Made by a program: the position numbers and the translations under genes. Shown piece by piece: positions 34,951-46,067 of a stretch of 64,000 nucleotides of DNA; position 1 is the first letter of the stretch; every line of letters starts with the position of its first letter. The DNA is taken from contig SAUG01000057.1 of the NCBI GenBank assembly GCA_011316305.1, positions 310,001 through 374,000 of the forward strand. The letters are read 5' to 3'. The DNA comes from Rusavskia elegans (Eukaryota; Ascomycota; Lecanoromycetes; Teloschistales; Teloschistaceae). The notes under the pieces were generated by a model. That model saw only the letters and a program-made list of their open reading frames with translations, made no database searches and was not told the DNA's origin.

Positions 34951-35959
34951 ATGGGAATCAAAGACTGCTACGCAGCCATTCCACGGCAATGGAAGTTCCC
35001 AAAAGTCATCATCTACCTCTTCGGCATCGAACTCCTCTTCGAAATCGCCGCCCTCGCTCTCTACGGCATCGCACAACCAGACCTCTACCGTACACGGTTA
35101 TGGCAAGAAGGTTCCGATCACGGCTGGAACAGTAACCCCAACTCCATCATCTACGACTACGCCAACTACCGACCTGTACACACCCCTCTACCATGGAGTC
35201 AATTGTAACAGCCACCAGCCCTCTCTCTACTCCTTTTGAACACAACCCACTAACCCCAAACACAGCATAACAAACTACAACGTCGTCATCTCCGTCGTCG
35301 CCCTCTTCCTCCTTCTCTGCAAAGCAATCATGTACATCTGCCACATCTTCTACCCTCTCCTCTCAACCCCCATCCACGCCTCCCTTATCGCCATCTACGC
35401 CATCAGCATCCACGCCCAAGCCGCCCCCGACATGTCCGACCCAGACCACCCCCAACCCGGCGCCCCATGGTACATCACCAAAGGCTGCGGCGCCCCCGTC
35501 AAATCCTCCCTCCAAGGCTACTGCAAACAAGCCCAAGCTAGCTTCGCAGTAACAATCCTGCTCTGCGCCCTCTTCTTCGTATACTTTGTCCTCTCAGTTT
35601 GGTCTCTGCTCGCGGGCTCGGCGCTCCGCAATCGCAATCGCAAGCTTTCGACTGCGTCGGAGGAGGATGCGGAAGCGCAGGCGCAGCGGCCGTGGGAAAT
35701 GGCGCAGGTGATGCCGCCGGCGACGCCAGGGACGACGGGAGGGTTGAAGAGTCCGATGACGCCGAGGACGACGGCGTTTAACACGCTGAGTGGGAAGATG
35801 GGGGGTGGGAAGGAGGAGAAGAAGACCAAGATGGGGAAGGGGAAGGGGAAGGGGAAGGAGAAGGAGGTTGTGGGGGGGCCTGATGGGAAGGTGCCGTTGA
35901 GGCATCATATTAGTATGGGGGATGAAGTGTATGCGGGTCCGAGTGGGAGGTCGTCATGA
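34951..35959 (+). CDS. Four-helix (MARVEL-like) membrane protein, unknown function
   Basis: Exons 34951-35204 and 35266-35959, joined by a 61-nt intron (GTAACA...CACAG, branch CACTAACC), give 315 residues. Helices: KVIIYLFGIELLFEIAALAL; NVVISVVALFLLLCKAIMYI; the stretch from STPIHASLIAIYAISI; and FAVTILLCALFFVYFVLSVW. Two cysteines (GCGAPV, GYCKQAQ) lie in the loop before the last helix. The C-terminal ~110 residues are disordered, with TP-rich phosphosite-like motifs and a Lys/Gly repeat (KMGKGKGKGKEKE). The layout matches MARVEL-type fungal proteins of the cell periphery, but the family is inferred from topology only. Third-position use switches abruptly to G-rich in the tail. Confidence 0.75.
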
Positions 35960-36118
35960 AGAATCTACGACGACGGGATGAAAGGGGGGATCGTAAGGGG
36001 GAGGAGTGGGATGATACGGAGTACTTGTTTCGATGAAATGTGATGTGATGGCGTTGCCTCCTTGGGCGTCGTGGTTTGCTGGATACATGTTTAGGCTCCC
36101 TCCTTTTTTGTAAATAGT

Positions 36119-36180
36119 CAATCGCAATAGGACGCATAGAACAGTCGGTACCTCGATATAGGATTTCGATACGACAATTG
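36119..36180 (-). repeat. 62-bp dispersed element, copy 5
   Basis: Exactly 62 bp, ends CAATTG and CGATTG when read on the minus strand, with the central TATATCGAGGTACCGACTG intact. It lies in the convergent gap after the four-helix membrane gene. Confidence 0.8.
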
Positions 36181-36502
36181 CCTAGGCCTTGCTGTGCAGC
36201 TGCTGCAGGTGCGTATCTAATGAGGAATGGAGCAGGACGTGGAACGGTATGTGGTCTCTAGGATCCTGTCTAGTGGTTGCTATGTAGCCTACATTGCCCT
36301 AGAATTCTATCACATCGGACCGGTCATCGTTTCCTTGAGATTCTGAAACGAGATTCTGAAACGGGTATCCCAACATGCCCCTTCCCTGAAAGTCTATCAT
36401 CCAAGTGATGCCAATATTATCACGCCTAAAATGTTGTCATCCCATACGACATATTTGATATCCTCCATAGGTCACTCTCATCTTCAAGGAGCATCTTTCC
36501 GA

Positions 36503-37573
36503 TCAGTCTCTGACCATAAACACGCCACCCGGTTTGAGAAGACCGGTCCGGAATTCTTTCAGGTTCACCGCATTCTTCACCCCTTTGATGGCGACTGCAC
36601 TGAGCTTACCAGATCGTCCCAACTTCTTGACGAGCGGTTCGACCTATCATTGACGTTAGATAGCGCTTTACGACAGCATAGGTCGACAACGACTCACCCG
36701 AATAGCGTCCCCTTCAGCTAATTGCCAATCCGTGAAATCCAAGACGACCTTGTCAAGAGCCGGGAATCCGTTGGTCGAGCTGGGGAACATGCTCCAGTCG
36801 AATGTACTCTGAGGGTCACTGTCGTTGAAGAAGTATTGATACCAGTGGCTCCAGATCCTCTTGCGGTCCGGTGGTGACTGCCCGCCAGGTCGCTGCCACA
36901 CGTATGGTTTTCGATCGTGGCCAAGCCGTAGGATGATGGAACGGATGAGGGTGAAACGACCTGCTGGAGCATCGCGGAAAGCGAAAACTGGGAGGATAGG
37001 TAGTGCATCAGTACCAGTGTCTATCGCTTCTTATTATCTACTGGGATCCATGGATAAAGATGTATGCTTACCTGTGTGGGATCTGTCAAGCCCAGCGTGG
37101 CTGAACTCTCGCAATTTCCTCGGCTTGTGGAACTCAAACGTGTTTTTGCCATATAGCACGGGCAGAGCCTCAGTGTAAATCATCCGGCAAACCCTTAAGA
37201 TAGAGCTGTCAATGTCTTTCACAGGCTGCGTCTTGTCAAGCATGATAATTCGTTTGTTGCAAACCAGCTTGTGGGGCTTCCGGATGGGTGCGGCAGATAC
37301 GAGGAGCTCGTGGTAGATCATGTGTCTGATCTCTGGCGGTAGGGTCTGAAAAGAGAGTGGTCTGCTGCGTGGCGTGCCTGGGGTATCTGAGCTGGGTGGG
37401 GACGGAAGCAGCTTGCTAGAGGAATCTTTCCCAGGCATCTTCAGGCGGGGCGGTAGCAGTAGTTTGGAATGCCGAGTAGTATTTTTGAGGTTGAAAAATG
37501 GATTAGCCTGGCGTCGTGGTCTGTGGACGTGGTGGGGAGTGGTGCGAATAGCACATTTAGGCGTTCGTGGCAT
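36503..37573 (-). CDS. F-box/2EXR-like domain protein
   Basis: Exons 37573-37072, 37020-36698 and 36643-36503 (introns 51 and 54 nt) encode 321 residues. The core FQTLPPEIRHMIYHELLVSA is the leucine-rich F-box-like/2EXR motif common in fungi. It is followed by SILRVCRMIYTEALPVLYGKN, the usual second half. Later exons carry RSIILRLGHDRK and ALDKVVLDFTDWQLAEGD and end GGVFMVRD. Such proteins often bind Skp1 or mediate other protein contacts; no partner is suggested here. The same frame stays open upstream to a TTG at 37846, so an extra 5' exon is possible. ATGs at 37573 and 37438 are the start candidates. Confidence 0.7.
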
Positions 37574-38288
37574 AGAAGCCGGGGTACTGATGGTAAGTTT
37601 CGGGTGTTTGGCTGCGCTGGTGCTGCTAAGGACCGGAGCAGCATCGACGACCGATGCGACAGGGTTGCCGTTACCATGGTGTATTGCAGTCCGATGTGCA
37701 TGGAGTTGAGCGTCTAAGATGGACTGCAGTGATGGAAACAATGGCTGAGTGGAGGTTCCATGCTGTTGCTGACAAACGGTCACGGCGGGATCTGGCACAG
37801 GAGAGTGAGGATGGTCAGTAATGGGGACCGGCTCCTGCAACGACAATCAGTCCTGTTCTTACTGAGGGCCGTCGGTGTCCATGATCATTGAAGTAGAACA
37901 AACATACGGTCGGTGTGACATGTGCTGCACTTGCCCTCTGGTGTGGTTGTTCCTTTTCGATTTGGGATAGAGGCGGAGACCCCAGCTGTAGACTGAATGT
38001 GAAGTTGAAGTAATTTCGGATTCCGAAGGTGAAGATCATGCCATGCATTACTGAGGGACATTAACGCAGTCCGTTGGTGAGTTTTGATATGGAAAAATGA
38101 ACTTGGTGGGCTGAGCAAGGTGGGGGGGGGTTTTTCTGACACTTGTACAACGCAAGTCATGCGCCAACCCGTCGCAGAATGCAGTTGAGAAAAATTGGCG
38201 ACCAACAGAAATGTAGTAAAATAGAGTCGACTGATGTCAATATTACTCACAGATTGAAAAGTAACGAACGCTCACAGCAGGTTTGATG

Positions 38289-38350
38289 TAAACGTCAGAA
38301 CGATATCCCTCATCGAAGTACCGACTGCCGTACGGCCTCTACCACGACTG
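38289..38350 (+). repeat. 62-bp dispersed element, copy 6
   Basis: TAAACGTCAGAACGATATCC, then CTCATCGAAGTACCGACTG and right end CCACGACTG. The homology with the copy at 51936 continues past the end as CTTTTCGACA. It lies in the gap before the 3' end of Nnf1. Confidence 0.7.
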
Positions 38351-38408
38351 CTTTTCGACACAGCAGCTTACCAACGCGGTCGACATCAGTTTTGTTTAAT
38401 GTTTTGTT

Positions 38409-39150
38409 TCACAGCCTGGCTTCTCTCCCAGCAGCCCGAAAGTGTTGCTCAATATCTGCGATTTCCTTCTTCACCCCGTTGCCGTCGACTTCATTGCCCA
38501 TGATCTCATTTGCTCGTACCAGATCCGTGATGAACGTTTCCAGGCCGCCTACCAGTTGTTCCGTCTCCTCCTCCTGCCCTTGTATACCATCTAACAGCTC
38601 TTCGTTTTCGGACTGGAGTCGCTTGAGCTCACCCTCCAACTCCGTCTCCGTCTGGGTCAGATACGGCGCCAGATGCGCAAGGAAGAGTCGTTCTGGTGGC
38701 AGAGTGTGGGGTCTATCGGAAGGAAACGCATCCATAGTCAGACTGGCTTGATCTCCCTGTACAAAAGCGATTGCAGCATTGGCGAAAGACTCACGGCTCT
38801 CTTACTTCCACCCTATTCTTTCTCCTGCTCTTGGCTTCGGCCACTAATCTCTCCAGCTCGTTCAATCCGGCGACGACATCCCGTTCGACCATGATGTCTT
38901 CGAATTCTTTCTTGGCGCTTGCCTCGACTTTAGTCGTGATCTGCTGCCATATGGATGTCAAGGTTTGCGGTGCGTGTTTTGCTGGCGTGGGAAAGCAAGA
39001 TGAGAATTTGGAGTAAGAGCAGGTTCGAAGGGTATGGCTAAGAGCGTCACCGAACAGTTTCTGGAACTGCGCAGCGCGAGGGCCTGGTGTTTGGGCGACT
39101 GGGGGTTGTGGCGGCGGGGAGGGCGAATGTTGGATCTGAGCGGTGGCCAT
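38409..39150 (-). CDS. NNF1: Kinetochore protein Nnf1 (MIND/Mis12 complex)
   Basis: Exons 39150-38806 and 38756-38409 (49-nt intron GTAAGA...GTACAG) encode 230 residues. The N-terminal Pro-rich leader is followed by the Nnf1 core (PF03980): FQKLFGDALSHTLRTCSYSK, FSSCFPTP, and EFEDIMVERDVVAGLNELER. A C-terminal coiled coil follows (ETELEGELKRLQSENEELLD, then the segment through NEIMGNEV). Nnf1 pairs with Mis12 (Mtw1) to link centromere chromatin to the Ndc80 complex. Length and coiled coil match the family. The promoter carries a CCAAT box and a TCACGTGA palindrome within 120 bp of the ATG. Confidence 0.85.
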
Positions 39151-39243
39151 TGCATGTAGACTGCTCAGCGTGGACGTTTTGTAATTGTTCAGAAGAACCC
39201 CGTGATCCCTGTTTACAACATTCTGAGTGACGCGGAGGGGCAG

Positions 39244-39268
39244 CCAATCAAATCACGAGATCACGTGA
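39244..39268 (-). promoter_or_regulatory. CCAAT box plus TCACGTGA palindrome upstream of NNF1
   Basis: CCAAT at 39244-39248 and the palindrome TCACGTGA at 39261-39268, about 95-118 bp before the NNF1 ATG. Both are standard fungal promoter sites (HAP complex; bHLH/Cbf1-type). Occupancy is inference. Confidence 0.45.
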
Positions 39269-39614
39269 TAAGATACCCGATCATATTCAGGGGGCGTCTC
39301 TCCTTTCGGTCTCAATCATTTGATTGTAAGGAGGTGTATATATCGACGCAGTGCATTGGCCGGACAACGTGGAAGCAGTGGATATCACGTAGATTACCTG
39401 TCGAAACCTTGAATCAGTCCGCTAGATTTCTAGACAACCTTCCACTCCTTTCTCAGTAGCCGGAAGAGTCAAGAGACCTCTGAAGTTCGGCCCATCCATT
39501 CCAAGGCCGGTCCATCGAACCCGAGAGGGTAGACGTGGACCTAAATGGTTGCTATCCCGGATATGTCCCGCTTCAACCCCATGCGAAAATGCAAAATGCC
39601 CTGTGAACGCCGTC

Positions 39615-41617
39615 CTATTTGCTGGTCTTTGCCTTCTTCTTCGGCCGCTCGGCTACCTCTGGTGGGTCGCTGTCTCTGCCAGCATCTCCATCTGCCATCT
39701 CTGCATCGCTTCCACTCCCACTGCTTTCATGTGCCGAATCGTATTCCTCGGCAACATCGGACTCACTGTCAGTCTTGAAATCTTCGTCGACGCTTTCTTC
39801 GTCTTCGTCGGCAGAGCCACGGTCAGCACGAGCTGCCACCACTTCTTCGTCCGACGATGCCATATCTGCATCCTTGAGTGCCGCGGCTATCAGAGCAGAT
39901 GACTATAGATTCGAGGTCAGCAGATATATAGTGCAAAAAGAAGACGGAGTGAGTTGTAATACGTCGTCCATCATCTCATTCTTTGTGCGAAGGCCCTTGG
40001 CTTGGAAGAAATCTTCCAGAGGTTTCTGCTCCTCCCTATTGACATGATCAGCACGCTTGTATCACTACAGCAGTAGGTCACCAAGTCGTACCTGTTGATG
40101 TTGCTAAATAGTGTTTCTCCGGCGCCGTTCTTCATCGTAACTGTAATATCAAATGTCCGGCTAGCTGAAACCGCACCGCCTACTCTTGACATAACAATGA
40201 CCGAGATGTTGTCGAAGGGTATGTATGTAGCGGGCTTGGGGACAAACATGAAACTCTTGTCCAGGCAATAGAGATGCCCTTCGTTGGCTTTGATGCTGCA
40301 TTTGACTCCAGATTGTTGGTGATGACTGGAGGAGTGAGCACAACCGCCGCCAGAATCTGGTACCTTTGCCTACCTGACAAAATCTTTGGAGGGCTGAACA
40401 ATCTTTTTGCCAGACAACCCACGAAACACTTGAGCGACCACCGTATGTTGCGGTTGTTCGTAGCGTGCATTCAATTTGCCTTTGTATTTCCCTTCCAGTA
40501 ACTCTCTGTCCACGGTCAGTCGCTATGAGATAGTTGTGCGAAAGGTATCACACGTACTTCGTCATATTAAGCTCTATTGTAACTTCCTCCTCTCGTTTGA
40601 ACTGCATGACGAGAAAAGGGTATCTTGTCTGGCCTTGACGTAATGGCGGGTCCAATCCTATTGTGATGAGTGTATGTAGGTCATCCGGTTTCGGCAAAAG
40701 CATGAACTTCTTGATGTTGTCGTATGGTATCTTGTAGTCATAGGTCTTACCGCGTAGTCGAAATGACGCTTCGTACATATCGATACCGAAACGACCTCTA
40801 GGCGTAAGATGCAAAACCTCCAAAAAGGTAGCAAAGGTATCTCCGGCTACCTCTCCAATCTCGGCTTTCTCCATCAGTGTTTCATAGAAAAGGTTGGCTG
40901 CGTTATGTTGTTCTTCGCCTTCTGACCCGTCCGGGCTTTTATCTTCCCCATCCTCGTCATTCTCCTTCTTGGTTGCAGTACCAGGTATATAAAACCTCAT
41001 CTCGACTAATTGATCTTTGCCGGCACCAGATTTGCGACCCTTGGTTCTTGCGCCCCCCATATGGCCATTGGTGCCCGTTTCATTGCCACCGGCCGGTAAT
41101 GAAAATTCGACTGCCACTTCATTCTTTCCAGCAAGATTCGTGTTTGATACTTCAGAGTATGGGATTTCGAATGCTGGTCGATTTTGGACGTTGAATGCAA
41201 GCTCCGCTTTGCCAAATTCGCCCTTGCCCCAGTTCCATCCTTTCAAAGCATGATCCTTGTGTTCGAGACTTAAGCCGTAAAACAACCGGAAGATTTTTAC
41301 AACGCGATCAAATTCCTAAGGCCGTAAGTGAGTGTCATGCAAATCACATGCGCACGTAACAGACTCACCTCAGCTTCAAACCCATCGAGCTGTATCAAAC
41401 CTGAGTCCCTTAGAAGTATCTTGACCTCATGGCCTCTGGCGCCACGGCTCCATTGGCATTGAGTAAACTGCTGCCCATCGAGAGCAAAATTCTCAGCGCC
41501 ACCTCCACCTGTTGGTCGCCATGCCAGACCGGCTTCGGCAAACTTGACTTTTCCAGGCTGCTTTGAAAGATCCAGATAGATGCCGTTGAATTCCTCGACG
41601 GTCTTGCGCTCCGACAT
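39615..41617 (-). CDS. POB3: FACT complex subunit Pob3 (SSRP1 homolog)
   Basis: Six exons: 41617-41369, 41315-40558, 40505-40374, 40325-40092, 40035-39963, 39902-39615; 577 residues, the usual Pob3 length. The N-terminal POB3 domain reads FNGIYLDLSKQPGKVKFAEA. The SSRC/PH region includes EMRFYIPGTATKK, FATFLEVLHLTPRGRFGIDMYE and PYPFLV-like RYPFLVMQFKREEE. The second PH domain has HLYCLDKSFMFVPKP and VGGAVSASRTFDITV. NEMMDD precedes the acidic tail (SADEDEESVDEDF onward) and the basic end KKKAKTSK, with no HMG box, as in fungal Pob3. With Spt16 it reorganises nucleosomes in transcription and replication. The first intron follows the GFEAE codons; all introns are 48-60 nt. Confidence 0.92.
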
Positions 41618-41929
41618 TGCGTTGGTGCCTTTTAAACTATGAGATGTTCACGGGGTGGGAAGAAGCAGCCGGTTGGTAGAAGAATGCGTGGTTTGCTCGA
41701 GATCGCGTTCCCTTCACGATACGCGATAGTAAAGTGGATTTAAGGTTGCGCTTCGCGGAACCCGCTCAGCATTCTTGGCTCTAAAGGAGTTAGGTGAGAT
41801 TTTCGATCTATCGATTGCTTTGATGTCATTAGACAGCTGTTACAAACTTACACTTGATAGAGCAGCGACCGTAGTACTTTGATGAACTCCATTCATATGC
41901 AATCTACTTGGCTCTACTTCCAAGCTTCA

Positions 41930-43900
41930 TCAGAAGCCAAAGTATTTCATGTCATCCTCCCATAATAGTCCCTCCTCATTTATATCCTCAATGATCTCCT
42001 GTGCCCTTGCTCTTTGCAGGTCTGATCTTTCATGAAGTTTGCTGTGATCACCTGTAGAAACAGCAATGACCACAGCCTCCTTAATCGAGGCCTCCACCTC
42101 CTCATCCGCCGCAGCTTCAGCTTTTGCCGATCTCGCCGCACCTCTGTAATAGATTTCGGCATTCTTCAACAGCGTCGAGGCACTTTTCAACGCGATATCG
42201 TAATTCGATGGAGCTGCCCCCAGTCGCCGACGTAGTAGTTCACAATCACCGCGGCGAAGATGTATTCGTGGCAAATTCTTTGCGTTTGGAAGTTTGCCGG
42301 CAACGGTGAGATTGTCGAGAGCCTTTGTAAGATGCTTCCAGCGAATAATGCTGAGCCTTGCACCGTCCTCAGGCATACTTCCCACGGGGCCCCTTTCCAT
42401 GACTTGCCTCCAGACCTTTTGCACACCTGCAGCAAATACGATCTCGGCATCGGCTCTGTCGCAGAGCGCTTGCGGGTCCGGATCGGAGTCGGGGAAGATG
42501 TCGTAAGCTCCCATTAATTCCTTTTCGTATGTAGGAATGTCGAGCATTGATGCGGTAAAGTTTGCATCTGCAAGTGTGCACCTGTACTTTGCTTGTGCCA
42601 GCGAAGCTTCGTGATGTCGCCCTGTCTCCTTTGCAAATCCTAGCAGCTTGTCGTGTAAGGAATTTCGGTAGTACTCATCAATCCGATTTGGATCGCCGAT
42701 CCCTCGGATACTCGAAAGGCCGCATATGGAAGTCAACGTCTCGACTTGAGCCAAAAGAGTGTCCATGAGAGCCTGGTTGGTTACCGGCTCCATGATCGTT
42801 GCCCAAGTGTCCTCATCCGATGGCTGTGAGACAGGACGAGGATGCTCAGAAAGGTCTTTGCTCGTGGTCTCAGCAGCGTTTCTGTCAGCCTCCATCGATC
42901 GTTGTTGTGGTGCGAAGTCTGATTGCGAGAATTGCAGTTCCTGTAAGCTAAGACATCGCTGGAAGAACGTGAGAGCTTCCTGGAACAATCCTAATGGGTC
43001 CCCAACCATTGCATCATGGTGTCGATATCGTTCTTCACTAACTAGTTCGCCCAAGCTTGTGAGCACTTGACCTGTGTTACTGGTACCAGTCAGCCCGCTC
43101 GGCCTTCATTCGGTGGCCGGTATGCGTGTTGCATCTGCTCTGGAGCACTGGTTATGTCATATCATACTACAGACCAATCGCAATAGGGGGCGCATGATAG
43201 CCGTAACCTTGATGAAGGATGTCATTCTATCGATTACCTTGATATTATGTGTAATGAGTGAAACTCGTTGAGTGGTAGGGCCAAGGCAACATGCTAGCAG
43301 ACGAAGGGATACGTACAATAGAAGATCTGCATTCTCTTGGCTTATCTCGAGTGCGTATCTGTGAGAATTAAGTGCAGTCCTTAGAAGGTCAAGTGTTCCT
43401 CCAGGTACGTGTCGTAGTAAACGGGGCTGCTGAGCCAGTTCATATTGCAAACGCGCCCTCGAACTCCTTAGCGCTTGGTATGCCTAGCGAATGGAAGCAT
43501 GCTCACCTGTTATAGGCAAGATCGAAGGAGCCTCGAAAGTGCTGGAGTCCGTTCTCGTAATCGTCTAGAGCGCGAAGGAAAAATCGAGCGGACTTCTGGG
43601 CATCTCCTGCTCCGCTGTCAGGAATTCGAACGGAGTGAACGATCTCCTTATCGCTACCTGCTCGCCATTTCTCTCCGGCTTCTTCCAGATCAACGCCCAC
43701 TTTTCAACTTCAGTACTTCAGTGAAAACGCTGATGTTCTATGCGGGTACCTGCAAGGAACTCATTGGCTGTCTGAGGAATCTTCGATGAGCCGGGTGATC
43801 AGCCAAAGATAATTCCTCTTTGGAAGGTAGTCAGGCGAACCGTATTTTTCGGCTTGGTGGGTTTTCGCTGGGATTTCAGGAATTGCTTTTGCTTTGGCAT
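41930..43900 (-). CDS. TPR-like repeat protein, conserved in fungi
   Basis: Exons 43900-43841, 43780-43750, 43699-43507, 43457-43317 and 43079-41930 give 524 residues. The basic start MPKQKQFLKSQRKPTKPK is followed by TANEFLAVGVDLEEAGEKWR and SARFFLRALDDYENGLQHF, a TPR-like helix pair (workload counting of nucleolar or cytosolic type). Then SFDLAYNRARLQYELAQQP and the second repeat ALTFFQRCLSLQELQF. The C-terminal half is helical and ends NEEGLLWEDDMKYFGF. It resembles uncharacterised fungal TPR proteins (UPF0656 type); function not known to me. Intron 4 (43080-43316) is 237 nt, about five times its neighbours, because it carries a dispersed repeat. The first donor (GTTCGC) is weak, so the 5' end is less certain. 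Confidence 0.75.
43175..43236 (-). repeat. 62-bp dispersed element, copy 7, inside an intron
   Basis: 62 bp, ends TAATCG and CGATTG in minus reading, centre TTCATCAAGGTTACGGCT. It is wholly within intron 4 of the TPR gene. The flank ATGTCATATCA on its left is shared with the copy at 27163, so homology runs beyond the 62 bp there. Confidence 0.75.
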
Positions 43901-44745
43901 GTTGTGTTTGTCAACAATCACGTATCAGTCGGCAAGCCTTGAAATGACTGGTATTTATTAGAAACCCAATAGTAGTAGCCGAATGATCACCCGGACGAGA
44001 GACGTACTAAGTAGAACGAGGTAAGGTACCCTAGCTCGCCTATGCCCACACTACCTTTTAGTTCACCAGATTGGTGACGATCCAGATGATACTGAAGCTT
44101 TTTGGGTTAAGCGAGGCCTTTGGGCTGCATAACCAGGGGAAAGGCGTGGGCTGGAACCAATTGAATCCATTCATCTGTTGACATCCACGTGGTGGGCACG
44201 AGGCTATGGGCCGTGTCAAACAATCCCAGACTCACTGAAGGATTTACGTGCTATGAGTAACCTTTGTGGTGGGTCTACTATACCTGAAACAGGCGCACAA
44301 GTCGGATCATCGACTTCGCAGGTGTCGTCGCAGCCGTTGAGTCGTTGTTGGTTACATCGATACCACAATTAATTACAAATCCACCTCTTAAGGTCGCCAA
44401 AAGGCTTAGCCGTATTCATGGTTCAGTGAAAGGTGTGGTTCTTCAAGCCCCACCACCATCTATCCCGCGGCTTGAAACACTGCTCTTGTCAGTCACCAAG
44501 GGCACTTCTTACAAAGAGCATCAATATTATTATCGATAGATTATTGTTTAGCTCCTACCTGACTCAAGCATCTGGACGATCACCCCGATCATTACGTCAG
44601 ACCGGGCTCATCCCCGTTTAGTTCGAAACAGGACTCGCTGCAGATCCGCCAAATCGCTGATTACAACCCCAATTCCTAGGGGTCATTTGATTTCGCATTC
44701 CACTGCTTCATAAGCCTCCTCATCGACCTCAATCCTTTTCGAAGC
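43901..44745. other. Divergent intergenic region
   Basis: Lies between the starts of the TPR gene (minus) and a small plus-strand gene. No frame here has convincing features. It presumably holds both promoters; TTGATTTCGCATTCC and other pyrimidine-rich bits precede 44746. Confidence 0.5.
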
Positions 44746-45229
44746 ATGGGCCATTCCATCGAGTCTTCACGACCCATCATGGCGCCAAGTGTAAGTCAAT
44801 GGATCTATCGAGAACAGCAAGGCAGCAATTATAGTCGGATCATTAATTAATCCATGTTGACAGGTCTCCTCCAAACGCACATCCAAGCGCTTTTCCACCT
44901 ACTCCTCCCTCATGTCTTCCGACTCCAACACCTTACCTTCCGCCGCCACTGCAAGGTCCGCCACCCACAACAACACGACATCCGACGCCCGCCTGGAAGA
45001 AATCAAGGAATGGTCCACCGGCTTCGATCGCCTCGAGAGCAAGCGCCTCCAGCAACAAAGATACCAACCCACGCCAGAGAAGAGCGAGAACCTAAGCAAA
45101 TTGGCATTGGGTGCCAAGGTGGAGAGGGCCTTGGGAAGGAGAATGACGGATCAAGACGCCACCTTCCGGACCAAGGTGGTGAGTGAGAAACCAACTACAT
45201 TGCACAGAAGTATCACAACGGCTTCATAG
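44746..45229 (+). CDS. Small hypothetical protein
   Basis: Exons 44746-44790 and 44864-45229, with a 73-nt intron (GTAAGT...TTGACAG), give 136 residues. The first exon encodes MGHSIESSRPIMAPS; MG at the start would allow N-myristoylation. The rest is Ser/Thr-rich (TSKRFSTYSSLMSSD), then a helical, charged stretch (DARLEEIKEWSTGFDRLESK, LSKLALGAKVERALGRRM). The consensus donor and acceptor, plus phase-correct joining onto an otherwise ATG-less frame, support it as a real gene. I do not recognise the family. Confidence 0.6.
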
Positions 45230-45647
45230 AGCAGGGAAGAGCGGAATGCTCGGTGCGTTCTTAGCAGGCCATTGTGATGATGGGCGAGTTTGGCAGCATT
45301 TTCTAGGTTGCTGAACGATGTCATGCTCTTAGATTGCCCTGGTCGTGGGCGATAGGAACGAGCGGGGGGAGCCGAGCTGCGGCTTTTCCTTTTCCTTTAC
45401 TTCTTAGTCTTTTACGTGTATCAAGCATTGAGAGGTGCAAGGGTTTCCTTTAAGATCTCCCTTACTTGTTTATACACAATACCCTCGGTTGTAAGATCAG
45501 CTTCATCAGGGAACTTAGCCTCAATAACAGCTTCCAAAAACAGCACTGGGCTGGGTTCGCTATCAACGTGGTCTCGTAACAGCAGTCATGACTGCGTCAT
45601 CCAAGCCCTTGTCTCGTTGGAGAAGTACCTGTAGGAGAGGTTTCAAG
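45230..45647. other. Convergent 3' gap, no gene seen
   Basis: Follows the small hypothetical gene. It contains short frames without family features and leads into the dispersed repeat copy at 45648. The remainder to 46067 is A/T-richer and also non-coding, ending at the stop of the MFS gene. Confidence 0.5.
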
Positions 45648-45709
45648 CAGTCTTTAGGAGGAAATCTTTTGTCAAGGTATCGAATGTTGTACGCCCCTTA
45701 TCGCGATTG
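45648..45709 (+). repeat. 62-bp dispersed element, copy 8
   Basis: The right half is clear (GTCAAGGTATCGAATG, then TTGTACGCCCCTTATCGCG and ATTG). The left half is weaker but aligns without gaps (TTTAGGAGGAAATCTTTT). It lies in the convergent gap before the MFS gene. Confidence 0.65.
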
Positions 45710-46067
45710 AGTGTTCACCCAACAACCTCAGGCCCTGAACTGTGTGCCATCGCAGAGGAGGTGTTGACGACGTGCAGTGCTGTACAGAAACAATTCTCCA
45801 TTACCCAAGACCCACAGAGGTCAAAACGAGCACATCGAAGTCATCAGAAATCATCATCATATTCTTCTCCCTTTGAAGGGATCATCTATCTATCTACTTA
45901 TCATGTATTTCATAAATCATCGAGCCATATATCCGCCCACCTATCGCTTATGCAAATAATCATCCCAAAGCCCGTCCCGTCTGAAGTGAAATGAAATCAA
46001 AAGTCCATCAAATCATCATCCACCCTTTTTCACATGATACCCATTTCCCTCTCAAAAATGGCAGGCA

